64,000 nt of DNA from an uncultured Eubacteriales bacterium. GTDB lineage: Bacteria > Bacillota > Clostridia > Oscillospirales > UBA644. The stretch spans positions 253,508 to 317,507 of the forward strand of contig CAKSTW010000002.1 in assembly GCA_934501435.1 (NCBI GenBank). Direction: 5' to 3'. The number at the start of each line of letters is the position of its first letter. Position 1 is the stretch's first letter. Shown here in pieces: positions 7,673-15,655 of the stretch. The position numbers and the translations under genes are program-made. A model generated the notes under the pieces. It saw nothing but the letters and a program-made list of their open reading frames with translations, was not told the origin of the DNA and made no database searches.

Positions 7673-8580
7673 AGAAAATCGTTTCCTTTTTACTGTTGCT
7701 CACGCTTCTTCCGTCGCTTTTTACGGGATGTTCGGCGGGAAAAACCGCGGGCGGAAAAATTGTCTGCACCGCTTTTCCGCAGTATGACATCATAAAGAAT
7801 ATCACGAGCTCCGACGGGGACGTTTTGCTGCTTGCCGACAACGGCGCCGACCTGCACAGTTACGAAATGACGCCCGAAGATATCGCCGCCATATCAAACG
7901 GGGATATCCTTATAACGGTCGGCGGAGAATCTGATAAATGGGCGTACGACGCCGTTTCATCTCTCGGAAAAGAGGGGTTCGAAGTCGTCGATATCTGTTC
8001 TTTCTGCCCGCTTATAAAGGAAAAGGAAGAACACGAGGGGCACGACCATGAAGAAGAGTTTGACGAACACGTCTGGCTCTCTCCCGTGAACGCCGTTAAA
8101 ATCACCGAGGGACTTTGCGAAGCGCTTTCGCGGAAATATCCCGAAAACGCCGAAAAATATAAGAAAAACGCAGAAAACTACATTGAGAAATTAAAAGAAC
8201 TCGATAAAAAATTCCGAACCTTAAGTAAGGGTGAAATGATAGTCGCCGACAGGTTCCCGTTTGCGTATTTCGTCGAGGAATACGGCTTTCCGTACGTCGC
8301 GGCGTTCGAGGGCTGCTCCGCCGAGGCGGAGGCGTCTTTTGAAAAGATGGCGGAACTTGTGACGGCGGCAAGAGAAAAGAACGTAAAATATATTTTCAAA
8401 ACCGACAATTCGACTTTCGGTCTTGCCGAAAAGGTCGCGGAAACGGTTGAGGGCGAGGTCTTAACGCTCCGTTCGATGCAGTCGGCGACCGAAGAGGAGA
8501 TAAAAAACGGATTTTCCTACCTCTCGGCAAGCGAGGAAAACTACGAAACTCTTAAAAAAGCGTTCGGGCTTGCAAAATAG
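7669..8580 (+). CDS. Zinc/manganese ABC transporter substrate-binding lipoprotein (ZnuA/TroA family)
   Basis: This 303-residue lipoprotein has a signal peptide and a lipobox ending in LFTGC (Cys21). It belongs to the TroA/ZnuA cluster that captures Zn or Mn outside the membrane and delivers it to an ABC permease. Visible ligands are His63 in DLHSYE, a His/Glu-rich loop at about 121-134 (EEHEGHDHEEEFDEH) and His134 in HVWLSP; the loop favours zinc. The position that is usually a third histidine lies in a DRFPFAYF segment instead. No ATPase or permease gene is adjacent, so it must rely on a transporter encoded elsewhere. It overlaps the preceding membrane gene by 4 bases. Confidence 0.88.
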   Translation: MKKIVSFLLLLTLLPSLFTGCSAGKTAGGKIVCTAFPQYDIIKNITSSDGDVLLLADNGADLHSYEMTPEDIAAISNGDILITVGGESDKWAYDAVSSLGKEGFEVVDICSFCPLIKEKEEHEGHDHEEEFDEHVWLSPVNAVKITEGLCEALSRKYPENAEKYKKNAENYIEKLKELDKKFRTLSKGEMIVADRFPFAYFVEEYGFPYVAAFEGCSAEAEASFEKMAELVTAAREKNVKYIFKTDNSTFGLAEKVAETVEGEVLTLRSMQSATEEEIKNGFSYLSASEENYETLKKAFGLAK

Positions 8581-8609
8581 AAATTTGCGTCAAGGCGGGG
8601 AGATATTCA

Positions 8610-9842
8610 ATGGAAAAGACCTTCATAAGACCGTATCGGATAATACCGTTTGATATAGGCGGAGATATTTCTTACGAAGAGATCAAAAGCATTATCGGAA
8701 AATTAAATAAAACGGGAGATAATAAAGCGGAGGTTCTTCCGATCGACGGATTTCGGCGAAAATTATCTTCGAGGATCCTTTGCGGATATAAAATAACGGA
8801 AAAGATATCTCTTTTCATTTATTCTTTCGGCGTCGGAGTCTTTGAAGTCTGCGACAAAGACTTTGAAATCGACGGCATGGAATCGAAATACGCTCCGGAC
8901 TATTGCCGCAGCAGAAAAACGGCGCATAAAAATATCCTTGCTTTTCGGGCGGAGTATTCGGGTATTATCAGGACCGTTACGGATTTTATATGCACCGAAT
9001 ATGCAAAACAGCGTTCGTCGGTCCGTCTTTCCGCGGCTTCGGATTGGGAAAACGGCAGACTTTCTTATGTCATGACCGTTTCTTATATAAACAGCGGACT
9101 TGAGGACAATAACTATTCCGCCATGTCCGATACGCAAAAACTGTCGCTTCAAATTCTGCTGACTCCGAGCCTTGCGCACGAAGAAGATTCGGAATTCATT
9201 CATCTGCCGAATGAAAAGGAGGACGCCGATCCGTATTCTATAAATACGGATTTTCTGAAAGTCCCCTGCGATTTTCTTAAAAGAACAGGCGCGAGCATTT
9301 ATATAAGCTGGGCTGCCGTTATTGTTATGCAGAAAGAAATCCTGCAGGCATATACGGATTTTATGAACAGTCTGGAAGTCGATCTTCAGGCGATGTGGTT
9401 TTATACTTACTGCCTGTACGGGAATTCGAGAAACATATTTGCCGGAAAGGGAATTCTCGCGTCCGATCTCAAACACGCCGAGACCGAATTTGAGATATTA
9501 TACAATGAATTTCTGAGCAACGACGACTCAAGCTGTCCGCAATATGTAATTGATATCCGCTCCGAACTGATAGAGACGAGCGGAATAAAAAAAGAACACG
9601 ATAAGTTTGTAAAATATATCGGGTATTGCACCGAAGAAATCGAGGCGCTCGAAAGGGAGCATCAGCGAAAATATTCATGGCTCAACGAAATTTTGCTTTT
9701 TATCATCGCTTTCGCCGATATCGTTACGACTCTGACTGTAAATTTCGTTGTAACTTTCCCGCTTTTCTGGCAGATCGCGTATACCGTTTTTTCCGCTTCC
9801 GTATTTGTCTTCGGAATACTTTTTATTGTAAAGAAAGGATAA
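8610..9842 (+). CDS. Unknown protein with two C-terminal transmembrane helices
   Basis: This is a 410-residue protein I cannot assign. The first 340 residues are soluble-looking with mixed charge. Residues about 295-345 form a charged helical stretch leading into two hydrophobic helices (about 352-372 and 381-404) and a short Lys tail (VKKG). That architecture, a cytoplasmic domain plus a C-terminal helical hairpin, loosely recalls CorA-like or RMD1-like proteins, but the CorA GMN motif is absent. It has a ribosome-binding site (GGGGAG) and is followed after 4 bases by an isochorismatase-fold gene, so the two are likely cotranscribed. Codon use is more A/T-rich than in the neighbouring genes. 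Confidence 0.65.
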   Translation: MEKTFIRPYRIIPFDIGGDISYEEIKSIIGKLNKTGDNKAEVLPIDGFRRKLSSRILCGYKITEKISLFIYSFGVGVFEVCDKDFEIDGMESKYAPDYCRSRKTAHKNILAFRAEYSGIIRTVTDFICTEYAKQRSSVRLSAASDWENGRLSYVMTVSYINSGLEDNNYSAMSDTQKLSLQILLTPSLAHEEDSEFIHLPNEKEDADPYSINTDFLKVPCDFLKRTGASIYISWAAVIVMQKEILQAYTDFMNSLEVDLQAMWFYTYCLYGNSRNIFAGKGILASDLKHAETEFEILYNEFLSNDDSSCPQYVIDIRSELIETSGIKKEHDKFVKYIGYCTEEIEALEREHQRKYSWLNEILLFIIAFADIVTTLTVNFVVTFPLFWQIAYTVFSASVFVFGILFIVKKG

Positions 9843-9846
9843 AAAT

Positions 9847-10347
9847 ATGGCTGACTGTCTGGTTATAATAGACGTTCAAAAGGGGTTTATGAACGACTCT
9901 GTTACTGCGGGAATTCCCGATAAAATAACAAAACTTCTGAAGAAAAAACATTTTGACCGTATTGTGGCTACCCGGTTTTACAATCAGAGCGGAAGTCCGT
10001 ACGACAGACTGATGGGTTGGAAGGACTTTATGGATGCGGATTCTCAGACGGTCGCGCCGTCTGTCGAAGCGGTCAGCGAAAAAATCATCCGAAAACCCGT
10101 ATATACCTGTTTCGTCCCCGAATTTGAAGAATATATCAGGGAAAATAAAATAGACAAGCTGTATTTTGTCGGAATTGATACCGATTGCTGTGTGCTGAAA
10201 AGCAGTATAGATTGTTTTGAACGCAATATTCCGTTTGAGGTCCTGATAAACTACTGCGCAAGCAACGGCGGAGAAAAGAGCCAGCAGGCGGCGATAACCG
10301 TTCTGGAAAGAAATATAGGTAAAAATAATATAAATTTTGATATATAA
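9847..10347 (+). CDS. Isochorismatase/nicotinamidase-fold cysteine hydrolase
   Basis: This 166-residue enzyme has the cysteine-hydrolase triad: Asp9 in VIIDVQKGF, Lys83 in IIRKPVYTCF and the nucleophile Cys115 in VGIDTDCCVLKSS. Family members hydrolyse nicotinamide, ureidoacrylate, carbamoyl compounds or isochorismate. Nothing here fixes the substrate; the metal-binding pattern of true nicotinamidases is not evident, so PncA is not claimed. It follows the unknown membrane-tail protein by 4 bases and ends before a strong terminator. Confidence 0.85.
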   Translation: MADCLVIIDVQKGFMNDSVTAGIPDKITKLLKKKHFDRIVATRFYNQSGSPYDRLMGWKDFMDADSQTVAPSVEAVSEKIIRKPVYTCFVPEFEEYIRENKIDKLYFVGIDTDCCVLKSSIDCFERNIPFEVLINYCASNGGEKSQQAAITVLERNIGKNNINFDI

Positions 10348-10426
10348 TGAAAAACGGACTTGAATCGGCTGAAGGCTGATAAGGAAGCATCGGTTTCTCG
10401 CAAGATTTTCGAGTGCAAGAAAAGGC

Positions 10427-10465
10427 AAAAACCCCGGATAATGCTGTCGCATATCCGGGGTTTTT
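10427..10465 (+). terminator. Intrinsic terminator after the isochorismatase gene
   Basis: The stem AAAAACCCCGGATA / TATCCGGGGTTTTT is near-perfect over 14 bp and probably works on both strands. Confidence 0.92.
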
Positions 10466-10548
10466 AACGCATTATTGTGCCGAAAGGCGAAGTTTTGAAG
10501 CAATACTTCCTTACGGCACCTCATCATTGCCGTCCTGTTTTATGTTAT

Positions 10549-11178
10549 TCAGTTCAGTTCAAAATGGTCGGGGCGGATCTTCTTATCCTTGAAGAAAAAT
10601 TCTTTGTCCTTTTCTCCGACTTCGCGGAGAATTCTGCACGGGTTTCCGACCGCGACGACGTTTGAGGGGATATCCTTTGTCACGACGCTTCCCGCGCCGA
10701 TAACTGCGTTGTCTCCTATCGTCACGCCCGGAACGATGACCGCACCCGCGCCTATCCAGCAGTTTTTGCCGATCTTTACGGGGGCGTTATACTGAAGTCC
10801 CTTTTGCCGCAGTTCGGGATTTACGGGGTGACCTGCGGTCGCGACGGTCACATTCGGTCCGAACATCGTATAGTCGCCGACATAAATATGGGTGTCGTCC
10901 ACAAGGGTCAGATTGAAATTTGCGTAAACAAATTTTCCGAAATGAATATGTTTTCCGCCCCAATTTGCGTGAAACGGCGGCTCGATATAACAGCCCTCGC
11001 CGATTTCGGCAAAGAGATTTTTAAGAATTTCTTCGCGTTTTTTTGCCTCTGTCGGACGTGTCGCGTTATAATCGTAAAGCATATCGAGTCTTTCTGTCTG
11101 CAACGGGACAAGGTTGGGGTCGCCCGGATAGTAAAGGTCGCCGTTGTGCATTCTTTCCGTAAGTTCTTTAATTTCCAT
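10549..11178 (-). CDS. Maltose/galactoside O-acetyltransferase, hexapeptide family (copy 2 of a tandem pair)
   Basis: This 209-residue left-handed beta-helix acetyltransferase has an N-terminal Mac domain (about 1-55) and hexapeptide repeats such as IGKNCWIGAGAVIVPGVTIG followed by DNAVIGAGSVVTKDIPSN. The catalytic histidine is His117 in VATAGHPVN. Such enzymes transfer acetyl from acetyl-CoA to the 6-OH of sugars, usually for detoxification. It starts 2 bases after its paralogue on the same strand, so the two are coexpressed. The exact sugar is unknown. Confidence 0.9.
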   Translation of the reverse strand: MEIKELTERMHNGDLYYPGDPNLVPLQTERLDMLYDYNATRPTEAKKREEILKNLFAEIGEGCYIEPPFHANWGGKHIHFGKFVYANFNLTLVDDTHIYVGDYTMFGPNVTVATAGHPVNPELRQKGLQYNAPVKIGKNCWIGAGAVIVPGVTIGDNAVIGAGSVVTKDIPSNVVAVGNPCRILREVGEKDKEFFFKDKKIRPDHFELN

Positions 11179-11180
11179 TT

Positions 11181-11822
11181 TCAGTCCTCCGTTATTATGT
11201 TATCCGCGAGTATTTCGGGAAAATTTCTCATGCTGTCTTTTTCGGAAAGCGTCCTTATGACGCGGCAGGGGACCCCTGCCGCAAAACTCATGTCGGGAAT
11301 ATCGCGGGTAACGACGCTCCCCGCGCCGATAACGCACCCGTCGCCTACTGTCACTCCGGGGCAGACCGTGACCGACGCGCCGAGCCAGCAGTCGTTACCG
11401 ATATGCACGGGTCTTGCATAACAAAGATGTTTTTTTTCGCCGTCCGCCGTCATGATTTCGCGCCTTTCTTTCGGGAGCATCGGGTGGACGGGCGTCACAA
11501 TGGTCACATTCGGCCCGAAATTGCAGTTGTCGCCTATCGTCACTTCGGCGTCGTCCTGAATTGTCAGGTTGAAATTCCCGAAAAAGTTTTTTCCGATCTT
11601 CGTGTGTTTTCCGTAGTGGAAAGCGACAGGCCCCTGAATAAAGCCGCCCTCTCCGAATTCTCCGATTATCTCGGAAAGAATTTCGGCGCGCTTTTCCGTT
11701 TCGTCTTCATGCGTGCTGTTGTAATCGACATTGAGATTGTGCGTTTTGAGTTTTATTGCTTTCAGTTCCGGGTCGGCGGGGTTAAACAGGATACCCGCCC
11801 CGATTTTTTCTTCTTCTCTCAT
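11181..11822 (-). CDS. Maltose/galactoside O-acetyltransferase, hexapeptide family (copy 1 of a tandem pair)
   Basis: This 213-residue paralogue of the next gene has the same Mac domain plus left-handed beta-helix layout. The catalytic histidine is His113 in IVTPVHPML, with repeats IGNDCWLGASVTVCPGVTVG and GCVIGAGSVVTRDIP. The pair has diverged substantially, for example by an insertion after the active-site loop (about 118-135), so it is an old duplication, probably with different acceptor sugars. The start is backed by GGAGGAG, and a SigA promoter lies 19 bases upstream. Confidence 0.9.
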   Translation of the reverse strand: MREEEKIGAGILFNPADPELKAIKLKTHNLNVDYNSTHEDETEKRAEILSEIIGEFGEGGFIQGPVAFHYGKHTKIGKNFFGNFNLTIQDDAEVTIGDNCNFGPNVTIVTPVHPMLPKERREIMTADGEKKHLCYARPVHIGNDCWLGASVTVCPGVTVGDGCVIGAGSVVTRDIPDMSFAAGVPCRVIRTLSEKDSMRNFPEILADNIITED

Positions 11823-11840
11823 TTTTTCTCCTCCGTCTGA

Positions 11841-11869
11841 ATTATACCCGTTTTTTGCGGCAGTGTCAA
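11841..11869 (-). promoter_or_regulatory. SigA promoter for the acetyltransferase pair
   Basis: TTGACA (11869-11864), a 17-base spacer and TATAAT (11846-11841) on the minus strand. Confidence 0.88.
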
Positions 11870-11904
11870 GAAAAAAATAAAAAAAAATACGCCCCTGTCG
11901 GGCG
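11867..11904 (-). terminator. Intrinsic terminator of the 50-residue membrane protein gene
   Basis: On the minus strand CGCCC-GACAG-GGGCG is followed by a long U tract. The tract overlaps the -35 box of the acetyltransferase promoter. Confidence 0.75.
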
Positions 11905-11920
11905 AAAATATCGGGATTTT

Positions 11921-12073
11921 TTAACGGACGAAAAGAGCGATAAAAAGAAGTCCCGCAACTGCAAGTCCTGCGGTTATCGCGGCGATTATTTTCGAATGCG
12001 CGGGTTCGTCCGTTTGTTTTTCGGGTTCGGGGAAAATTCCGCAGCGGTCAAGCATTTCAACGTAATATTCCAT
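11921..12073 (-). CDS. 50-residue single-pass membrane protein (unknown)
   Basis: This short gene has an excellent ribosome-binding site (AAAAGGAGGG, 6 bases before ATG) and its own downstream terminator. The product has 50 residues: an acidic N-terminal half (starts MEYYVEMLDRCGIFPEPEKQ) and a hydrophobic helix at about 29-48 (KIIAAITAGLAVAGLLFIAL) followed by FVR. I do not recognise a family. The combination of a strong ribosome-binding site, a TM helix and a terminator makes it a credible small protein rather than a chance frame. Confidence 0.72.
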   Translation of the reverse strand: MEYYVEMLDRCGIFPEPEKQTDEPAHSKIIAAITAGLAVAGLLFIALFVR

Positions 12074-12358
12074 ATATGACCCTCCTTTTTACAACCGTAT
12101 TTTACTCCGCCGCGGAAAGGAAAACTATCATACGGGAGTAAATATATTGTAAAATGGAGGTAAATTGGCTGACGGACGCGCGGGCGGCAGCGCGGCATGC
12201 CGCGAAGAGAGAGGGACCCGTAAATTATTTACGGGTCCCTCTCTCTTTTTCCGCGTCGCGGAAATTGCCGCCCGAAAGCATAAGATATGCTTTTCGGAAA
12301 ACCGGACGATTTCACCGTCTGCCCGTTTTTAACAGGCAGTTTGCCGTATCAGCCGGTT
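12074..12358. other. Structured non-coding interval between rsmG and the small membrane gene
   Basis: No gene is convincing here. The interval holds a 14-nt perfect palindrome CGCGGCATGCCGCG (12191-12204), a very long terminator-like hairpin (12206-12246), a hairpin CCGAAAGCATA/TATGC-TTTTCGG (12272-12297), and a region that folds as a three-way junction (12298-12360) closed by AAAACCGG / CCGGTTTT. A frame opening at 12154 runs through these hairpins and shows no protein-like sequence. Confidence 0.55.
12206..12250 (+). terminator. Long perfect hairpin, probable terminator
   Basis: AGAGAGAGGGACCCGTAAA pairs over 19 bp with TTTACGGGTCCCTCTCTCT, loop TTA, then TTTT on the plus strand. No recognised gene lies immediately upstream on that strand, so it may end a small RNA. 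Confidence 0.65.
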
Positions 12359-13060
12359 TTATTTCAGCGGTTTTTTTGCGGGAACGCCGTTTCTTCTCGG
12401 ATATTTTTCGGGAGTTGCGGCGACTTTTCTTATTATAACGATATTCCGCTCTTCGTCTCCGAAAATATTTTCGACTTTTCCGCCGAGCGTTTTTATCGCT
12501 GTTTCCGCGTCTTTTATTTCGTTTTTCGCCTCTTTTGATTTATAGGCGGCAAAAATTCCGCCGATTTTTACAAACGGCAGGCAAAGTTCCGAGAGGGGCG
12601 CGAGATTTGCGACCGCGCGCGAAACGACGACGTCAAACGTTTCCCTTTTTTCGCTCCTTGCATATTCTTCCGCGCGGACGGTCAGAATATCGGTGTTTTC
12701 AAGGCGCAGTCTTTCTTTTACGGACCTTGTGAACGCAAGTTTTTTGTCGAGGGAATCTATTAAAGTAAAGGAAATTTCAGGGAGAAAAATTGCGAGCGGA
12801 AGCCCCGGGAAACCTGCTCCCGTTCCGACGTCGAGACACTTTTGCCCCGCAGAGAAAACGTCGGTGCGGAGCGGAAGAAGGCTGTCCGCAAAATGTTTTT
12901 TTGCAGAAAGCGCGGGGTCGGTCACCGCCGTGAGGTTGACATTTTTATTATAGTCGCAGAGCATTTCGTAAACGACCGAAAGCGACTCTGCTTTTTCTTC
13001 GGTAAAAGGGATATTTTCTTTTTTCAGCTCTTCTGAAAGCGCAGTCTTGAAATCAGCCAT
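12359..13060 (-). CDS. rsmG: 16S rRNA (guanine-N7) methyltransferase RsmG
   Basis: This 233-residue SAM-dependent methyltransferase (GidB/RsmG) modifies G527 (E. coli numbering) of 16S rRNA; loss of it gives low-level streptomycin resistance in other bacteria. The SAM-binding loop is CLDVGTGAGFPGLPLAI at about 75-91, and the family region NVNLTAVTDP is at about 41-50. It is driven by a clear promoter divergent from the lipase/glpK operon. It is not adjacent to mnmG or parA here, the usual origin-proximal context, so it has been relocated. Confidence 0.95.
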   Translation of the reverse strand: MADFKTALSEELKKENIPFTEEKAESLSVVYEMLCDYNKNVNLTAVTDPALSAKKHFADSLLPLRTDVFSAGQKCLDVGTGAGFPGLPLAIFLPEISFTLIDSLDKKLAFTRSVKERLRLENTDILTVRAEEYARSEKRETFDVVVSRAVANLAPLSELCLPFVKIGGIFAAYKSKEAKNEIKDAETAIKTLGGKVENIFGDEERNIVIIRKVAATPEKYPRRNGVPAKKPLK

Positions 13061-13089
13061 AAACGCACTCTTTTCAACGGTTTTTACTA

Positions 13090-13118
13090 ATTATACAGTA
13101 ATTTTTACGGCAAGTCAA
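13090..13118 (-). promoter_or_regulatory. SigA promoter of rsmG
   Basis: TTGACT (13118-13113), 17-base spacer, TATAAT (13095-13090) on the minus strand. Confidence 0.9.
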
Positions 13119-13122
13119 GATA

Positions 13123-13151
13123 TTGACAAAAGTGTGAAAAAATGGTACAAT
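13123..13151 (+). promoter_or_regulatory. SigA promoter of the hydrolase-glpK operon
   Basis: TTGACA (13123-13128), 17-base spacer, TACAAT (13146-13151). Its -35 box lies only 4 bases from the rsmG -35 box, so the two divergent promoters are back to back. Confidence 0.9.
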
Positions 13152-13176
13152 CAAGAAAAAAGCAAGGTGTGATCTT

Positions 13177-14082
13177 ATGTATAAAAACGAATATATAACG
13201 CTCCCCGACGGGAAGATCTGCTTTTACGCGTGGGAAGCGGAAAATCCTTTCTGCGTTCTGCAGCTTTGCCACGGAATGAGCGAGCATCTCGGCAGGTATG
13301 ACGAATTCGCGTCGACGCTTGCGGCGGCGGGGATAACCGTCTGCGGAACCGACCATCCCGGACACGGCAGAAGCGACGGCGTCCGCGGCCATTTTTCCGA
13401 TAAAAACGGCTGGGATTATCTTATTTCGGCAAACCTTGCCTGCGCAAAGAAAATCAGTGAGGATTACCCCGACCTTCCGAAAGCCCTGATGGGGCATTCG
13501 ATGGGCTCTTTTATCGCAAGATATATCGCGGCGTATTTCCCCGACACGGCGTCCGCCTATATTTTTATGGGAACGGCAGGCAGAAATCCCGTGCTTTTCG
13601 CGGGCAAGACCCTCGCCGCCGTCAGGAGCGTTTTCGGTCACCGCCGCCGTCCCGATAACGTGATAAACAACCTATGTTTCGGGGCGTACGCAAAAGGCGT
13701 TAAAAAGTCGAGGACTTCTTTCGACTGGCTTTCAGCCGACGAAAAGGAGGTCGATAAATATATCGAAGACGAGAACTGCGGATTTCCCTTTACCGCCGCG
13801 GGCTTTGCCGCCCTTTTCCACGGTCTCGGCAAGGTCTCGGGCAAAAAATGGGCGAAAAAACTCGATAAAAACAAGCCGTATCTTCTGCTTGCGGGAACCG
13901 ACGACCCTGTCGGCAACTATTCGAAGGGCGTTGTCGAGGTCTACGGCAATATGTGCTTTGCGGGCGTTAAAGACGTCGACATAAAACTTTATGAGGGCGG
14001 CAGACACGAGACCTTGAACGACGTTATGAGAAAAGAAGTCACCGCCGACGTAATTGAATTTCTCGGCAAAAAAATGAGGTAG
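13177..14082 (+). CDS. Alpha/beta hydrolase, monoacylglycerol-lipase-like
   Basis: This 301-residue serine hydrolase has nucleophile Ser108 in GHSMGS, an oxyanion-side motif CHGMSEHLGRYDEFA at about 31-45, a probable acid at Asp243 (GTDDPVG) and His277 in GGRHETL. The region resembles monoacylglycerol lipases and lysophospholipases, which release glycerol and a fatty acid. Glycerol kinase starts 3 bases downstream, which supports a glycerolipid substrate. There is no signal peptide, so it acts in the cytoplasm. Substrate assignment is inference from context. Confidence 0.87.
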   Translation: MYKNEYITLPDGKICFYAWEAENPFCVLQLCHGMSEHLGRYDEFASTLAAAGITVCGTDHPGHGRSDGVRGHFSDKNGWDYLISANLACAKKISEDYPDLPKALMGHSMGSFIARYIAAYFPDTASAYIFMGTAGRNPVLFAGKTLAAVRSVFGHRRRPDNVINNLCFGAYAKGVKKSRTSFDWLSADEKEVDKYIEDENCGFPFTAAGFAALFHGLGKVSGKKWAKKLDKNKPYLLLAGTDDPVGNYSKGVVEVYGNMCFAGVKDVDIKLYEGGRHETLNDVMRKEVTADVIEFLGKKMR

Positions 14083-14085
14083 AAT

Positions 14086-15573
14086 ATGAAAAAATACGTG
14101 ATCGCCCTCGACCAGGGAACGACTTCGTCGCGCGCCGTTGTTTTCGACGCGGATATGGAGATAATCGGCAAGGCTCAAAGGGAATTCAGACAGATATATC
14201 CGAAAGCGGGCTATGTCGAACACGACCCCGAAGAAATTTACTTTACCCAGAAGAGCGTTCTTGAAGAAGTCGTTATGAAAACGGGCATTTCCGCCGATGA
14301 AATTTCAGCGATAGGAATTACAAATCAGCGCGAAACGACGGTCGTCTGGGATAAAAACACCGGAAAACCCGTCTATAACGCGATAGTGTGGCAGTGCAGA
14401 CGGACAAGCGACCTTTGCGACGAAATAAAGAAGTCGGAGATGAATTTTTACATAAGGGAAAATACCGGGCTTGTCACCGACGCGTATTTTTCCGCGACTA
14501 AAATCAAATGGATACTTGATAACGTCCCCGACGCGAGACGGCGCGCCGAGGCGGGCGAACTGCTGTTCGGAACGATCGACTGCTGGCTTCTGTGGCGCTT
14601 TTCGAAAAGAAAAGTCCATGCGACCGACGAAACGAACGCTTCGCGGACAATGCTTTACAATATAAAAACGCACGAATGGGACGAAACTTTGCTCTCCTAT
14701 TTCGATATCCCGAAAGCGATGCTTCCGGAAGTAAAACAGTCGGGCGACTTTTTCGGAGAGGCGCTCGTCGACGGAAAAACGGTTCCGATAACGGGAATTG
14801 CGGGAGACCAGCAGGCGTCGCTTTTCGGGCAGAGCTGCTTTGAAGAGGGAGACGTCAAAAACACTTACGGAACGGGCTGTTTTCTTTTAATGAACGTCGG
14901 GGAAAAATTCAGGATCCCCGGTAACGGGCTCATAACGACCGTTGCGGCGGAAATGAAAGGCAGACACTCTTACGCCGTCGAAGGCAGCGTTTTTACGGGC
15001 GGCGCGGTCGTCCAGTGGCTCAGAGACGAAATGCAGCTTATCTTAAACGCCTCCGACAGCGAGGACGCGGCTTTGTCCGTAAAGGATACGGGCGGCGTGG
15101 TTCTTGTCCCCGCTTTTACGGGGCTCGGCGCGCCTTATTGGGATATGTATTCGCGCGGAACGGTCGTCGGAATTACGAGAGGAACGAATAAAAACCATAT
15201 TGTCAGAGCGGCGCTTGAGGCGATAGCATATCAGTCGCAGGACGTCCTTGCCTGCCTTTCCGCCGAAACCGGAAAACGCGCCGGAAAACTCAAAGTTGAC
15301 GGGGGCGCGGCGGCAAACGGATTTCTGATGCAGTTTCAGGCGGATATTTCGGGGGTCGATATAGTCCGTCCGAAGATAATAGAGACGACGGCGCTCGGAG
15401 CGGCGACCCTTGCGGGGCTTACCGTCGGGTTTTATCCCGACAAGTCGGAAATAGCCGAAATGCAGAAGACCGACCGTATTTTCAAGCCGCAAATGTCGAA
15501 AAAAGAGGCAGCCGAAAAACTCGGGACGTGGCATAAAGCCGTGAAAAGAGCGTCAGGCTGGCTTTCTGAATAG
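14086..15573 (+). CDS. glpK: Glycerol kinase
   Basis: This 495-residue FGGY-family kinase phosphorylates glycerol to sn-glycerol-3-phosphate using ATP. It has the N-terminal phosphate loop ALDQGTTSSRAVVFD (about 7-21), glycerol-contacting NQRETTVVWD (about 80-89) and the C-terminal ATPase motif LKVDGGAAANGFLMQFQADI. The loop before VPITGIAGDQQ, where Firmicutes GlpK usually carries the histidine phosphorylated by HPr, is shorter here (EALVDGK, about 225-231) and has no histidine, so PTS activation looks unlikely. The glycerol-3-phosphate dehydrogenase-type genes lie 30 kb away at 45-48 kb. Confidence 0.96.
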   Translation: MKKYVIALDQGTTSSRAVVFDADMEIIGKAQREFRQIYPKAGYVEHDPEEIYFTQKSVLEEVVMKTGISADEISAIGITNQRETTVVWDKNTGKPVYNAIVWQCRRTSDLCDEIKKSEMNFYIRENTGLVTDAYFSATKIKWILDNVPDARRRAEAGELLFGTIDCWLLWRFSKRKVHATDETNASRTMLYNIKTHEWDETLLSYFDIPKAMLPEVKQSGDFFGEALVDGKTVPITGIAGDQQASLFGQSCFEEGDVKNTYGTGCFLLMNVGEKFRIPGNGLITTVAAEMKGRHSYAVEGSVFTGGAVVQWLRDEMQLILNASDSEDAALSVKDTGGVVLVPAFTGLGAPYWDMYSRGTVVGITRGTNKNHIVRAALEAIAYQSQDVLACLSAETGKRAGKLKVDGGAAANGFLMQFQADISGVDIVRPKIIETTALGAATLAGLTVGFYPDKSEIAEMQKTDRIFKPQMSKKEAAEKLGTWHKAVKRASGWLSE

Positions 15574-15579
15574 GTTTTT

Positions 15580-15605
15580 GCCCGTGGAAACACGGGCATT
15601 GTTTT
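15580..15605 (+). terminator. Intrinsic terminator of glpK
   Basis: GCCCGTG-GAAA-CACGGGC is followed by ATTGTTTTT, 6 bases after the stop codon. Confidence 0.9.
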
Positions 15606-15655
15606 TGCAGCGGAAATCCGTATCGAAAAAAAATTCAAATATGCCGAAAAAACTA

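Noticed and set aside
12154..12438. A 94-codon plus-strand frame across the structured interval
   Set aside because: It reads through long perfect hairpins and into the end of rsmG, with no protein-like features.
14743..14766. Asp in SGDFFG of GlpK as a replacement for the HPr-phosphorylated histidine
   Set aside because: Aligning from the downstream VPITGIAGDQQ block shows this segment corresponds to the SxxYG region before the loop; the loop itself is simply shorter and lacks His.
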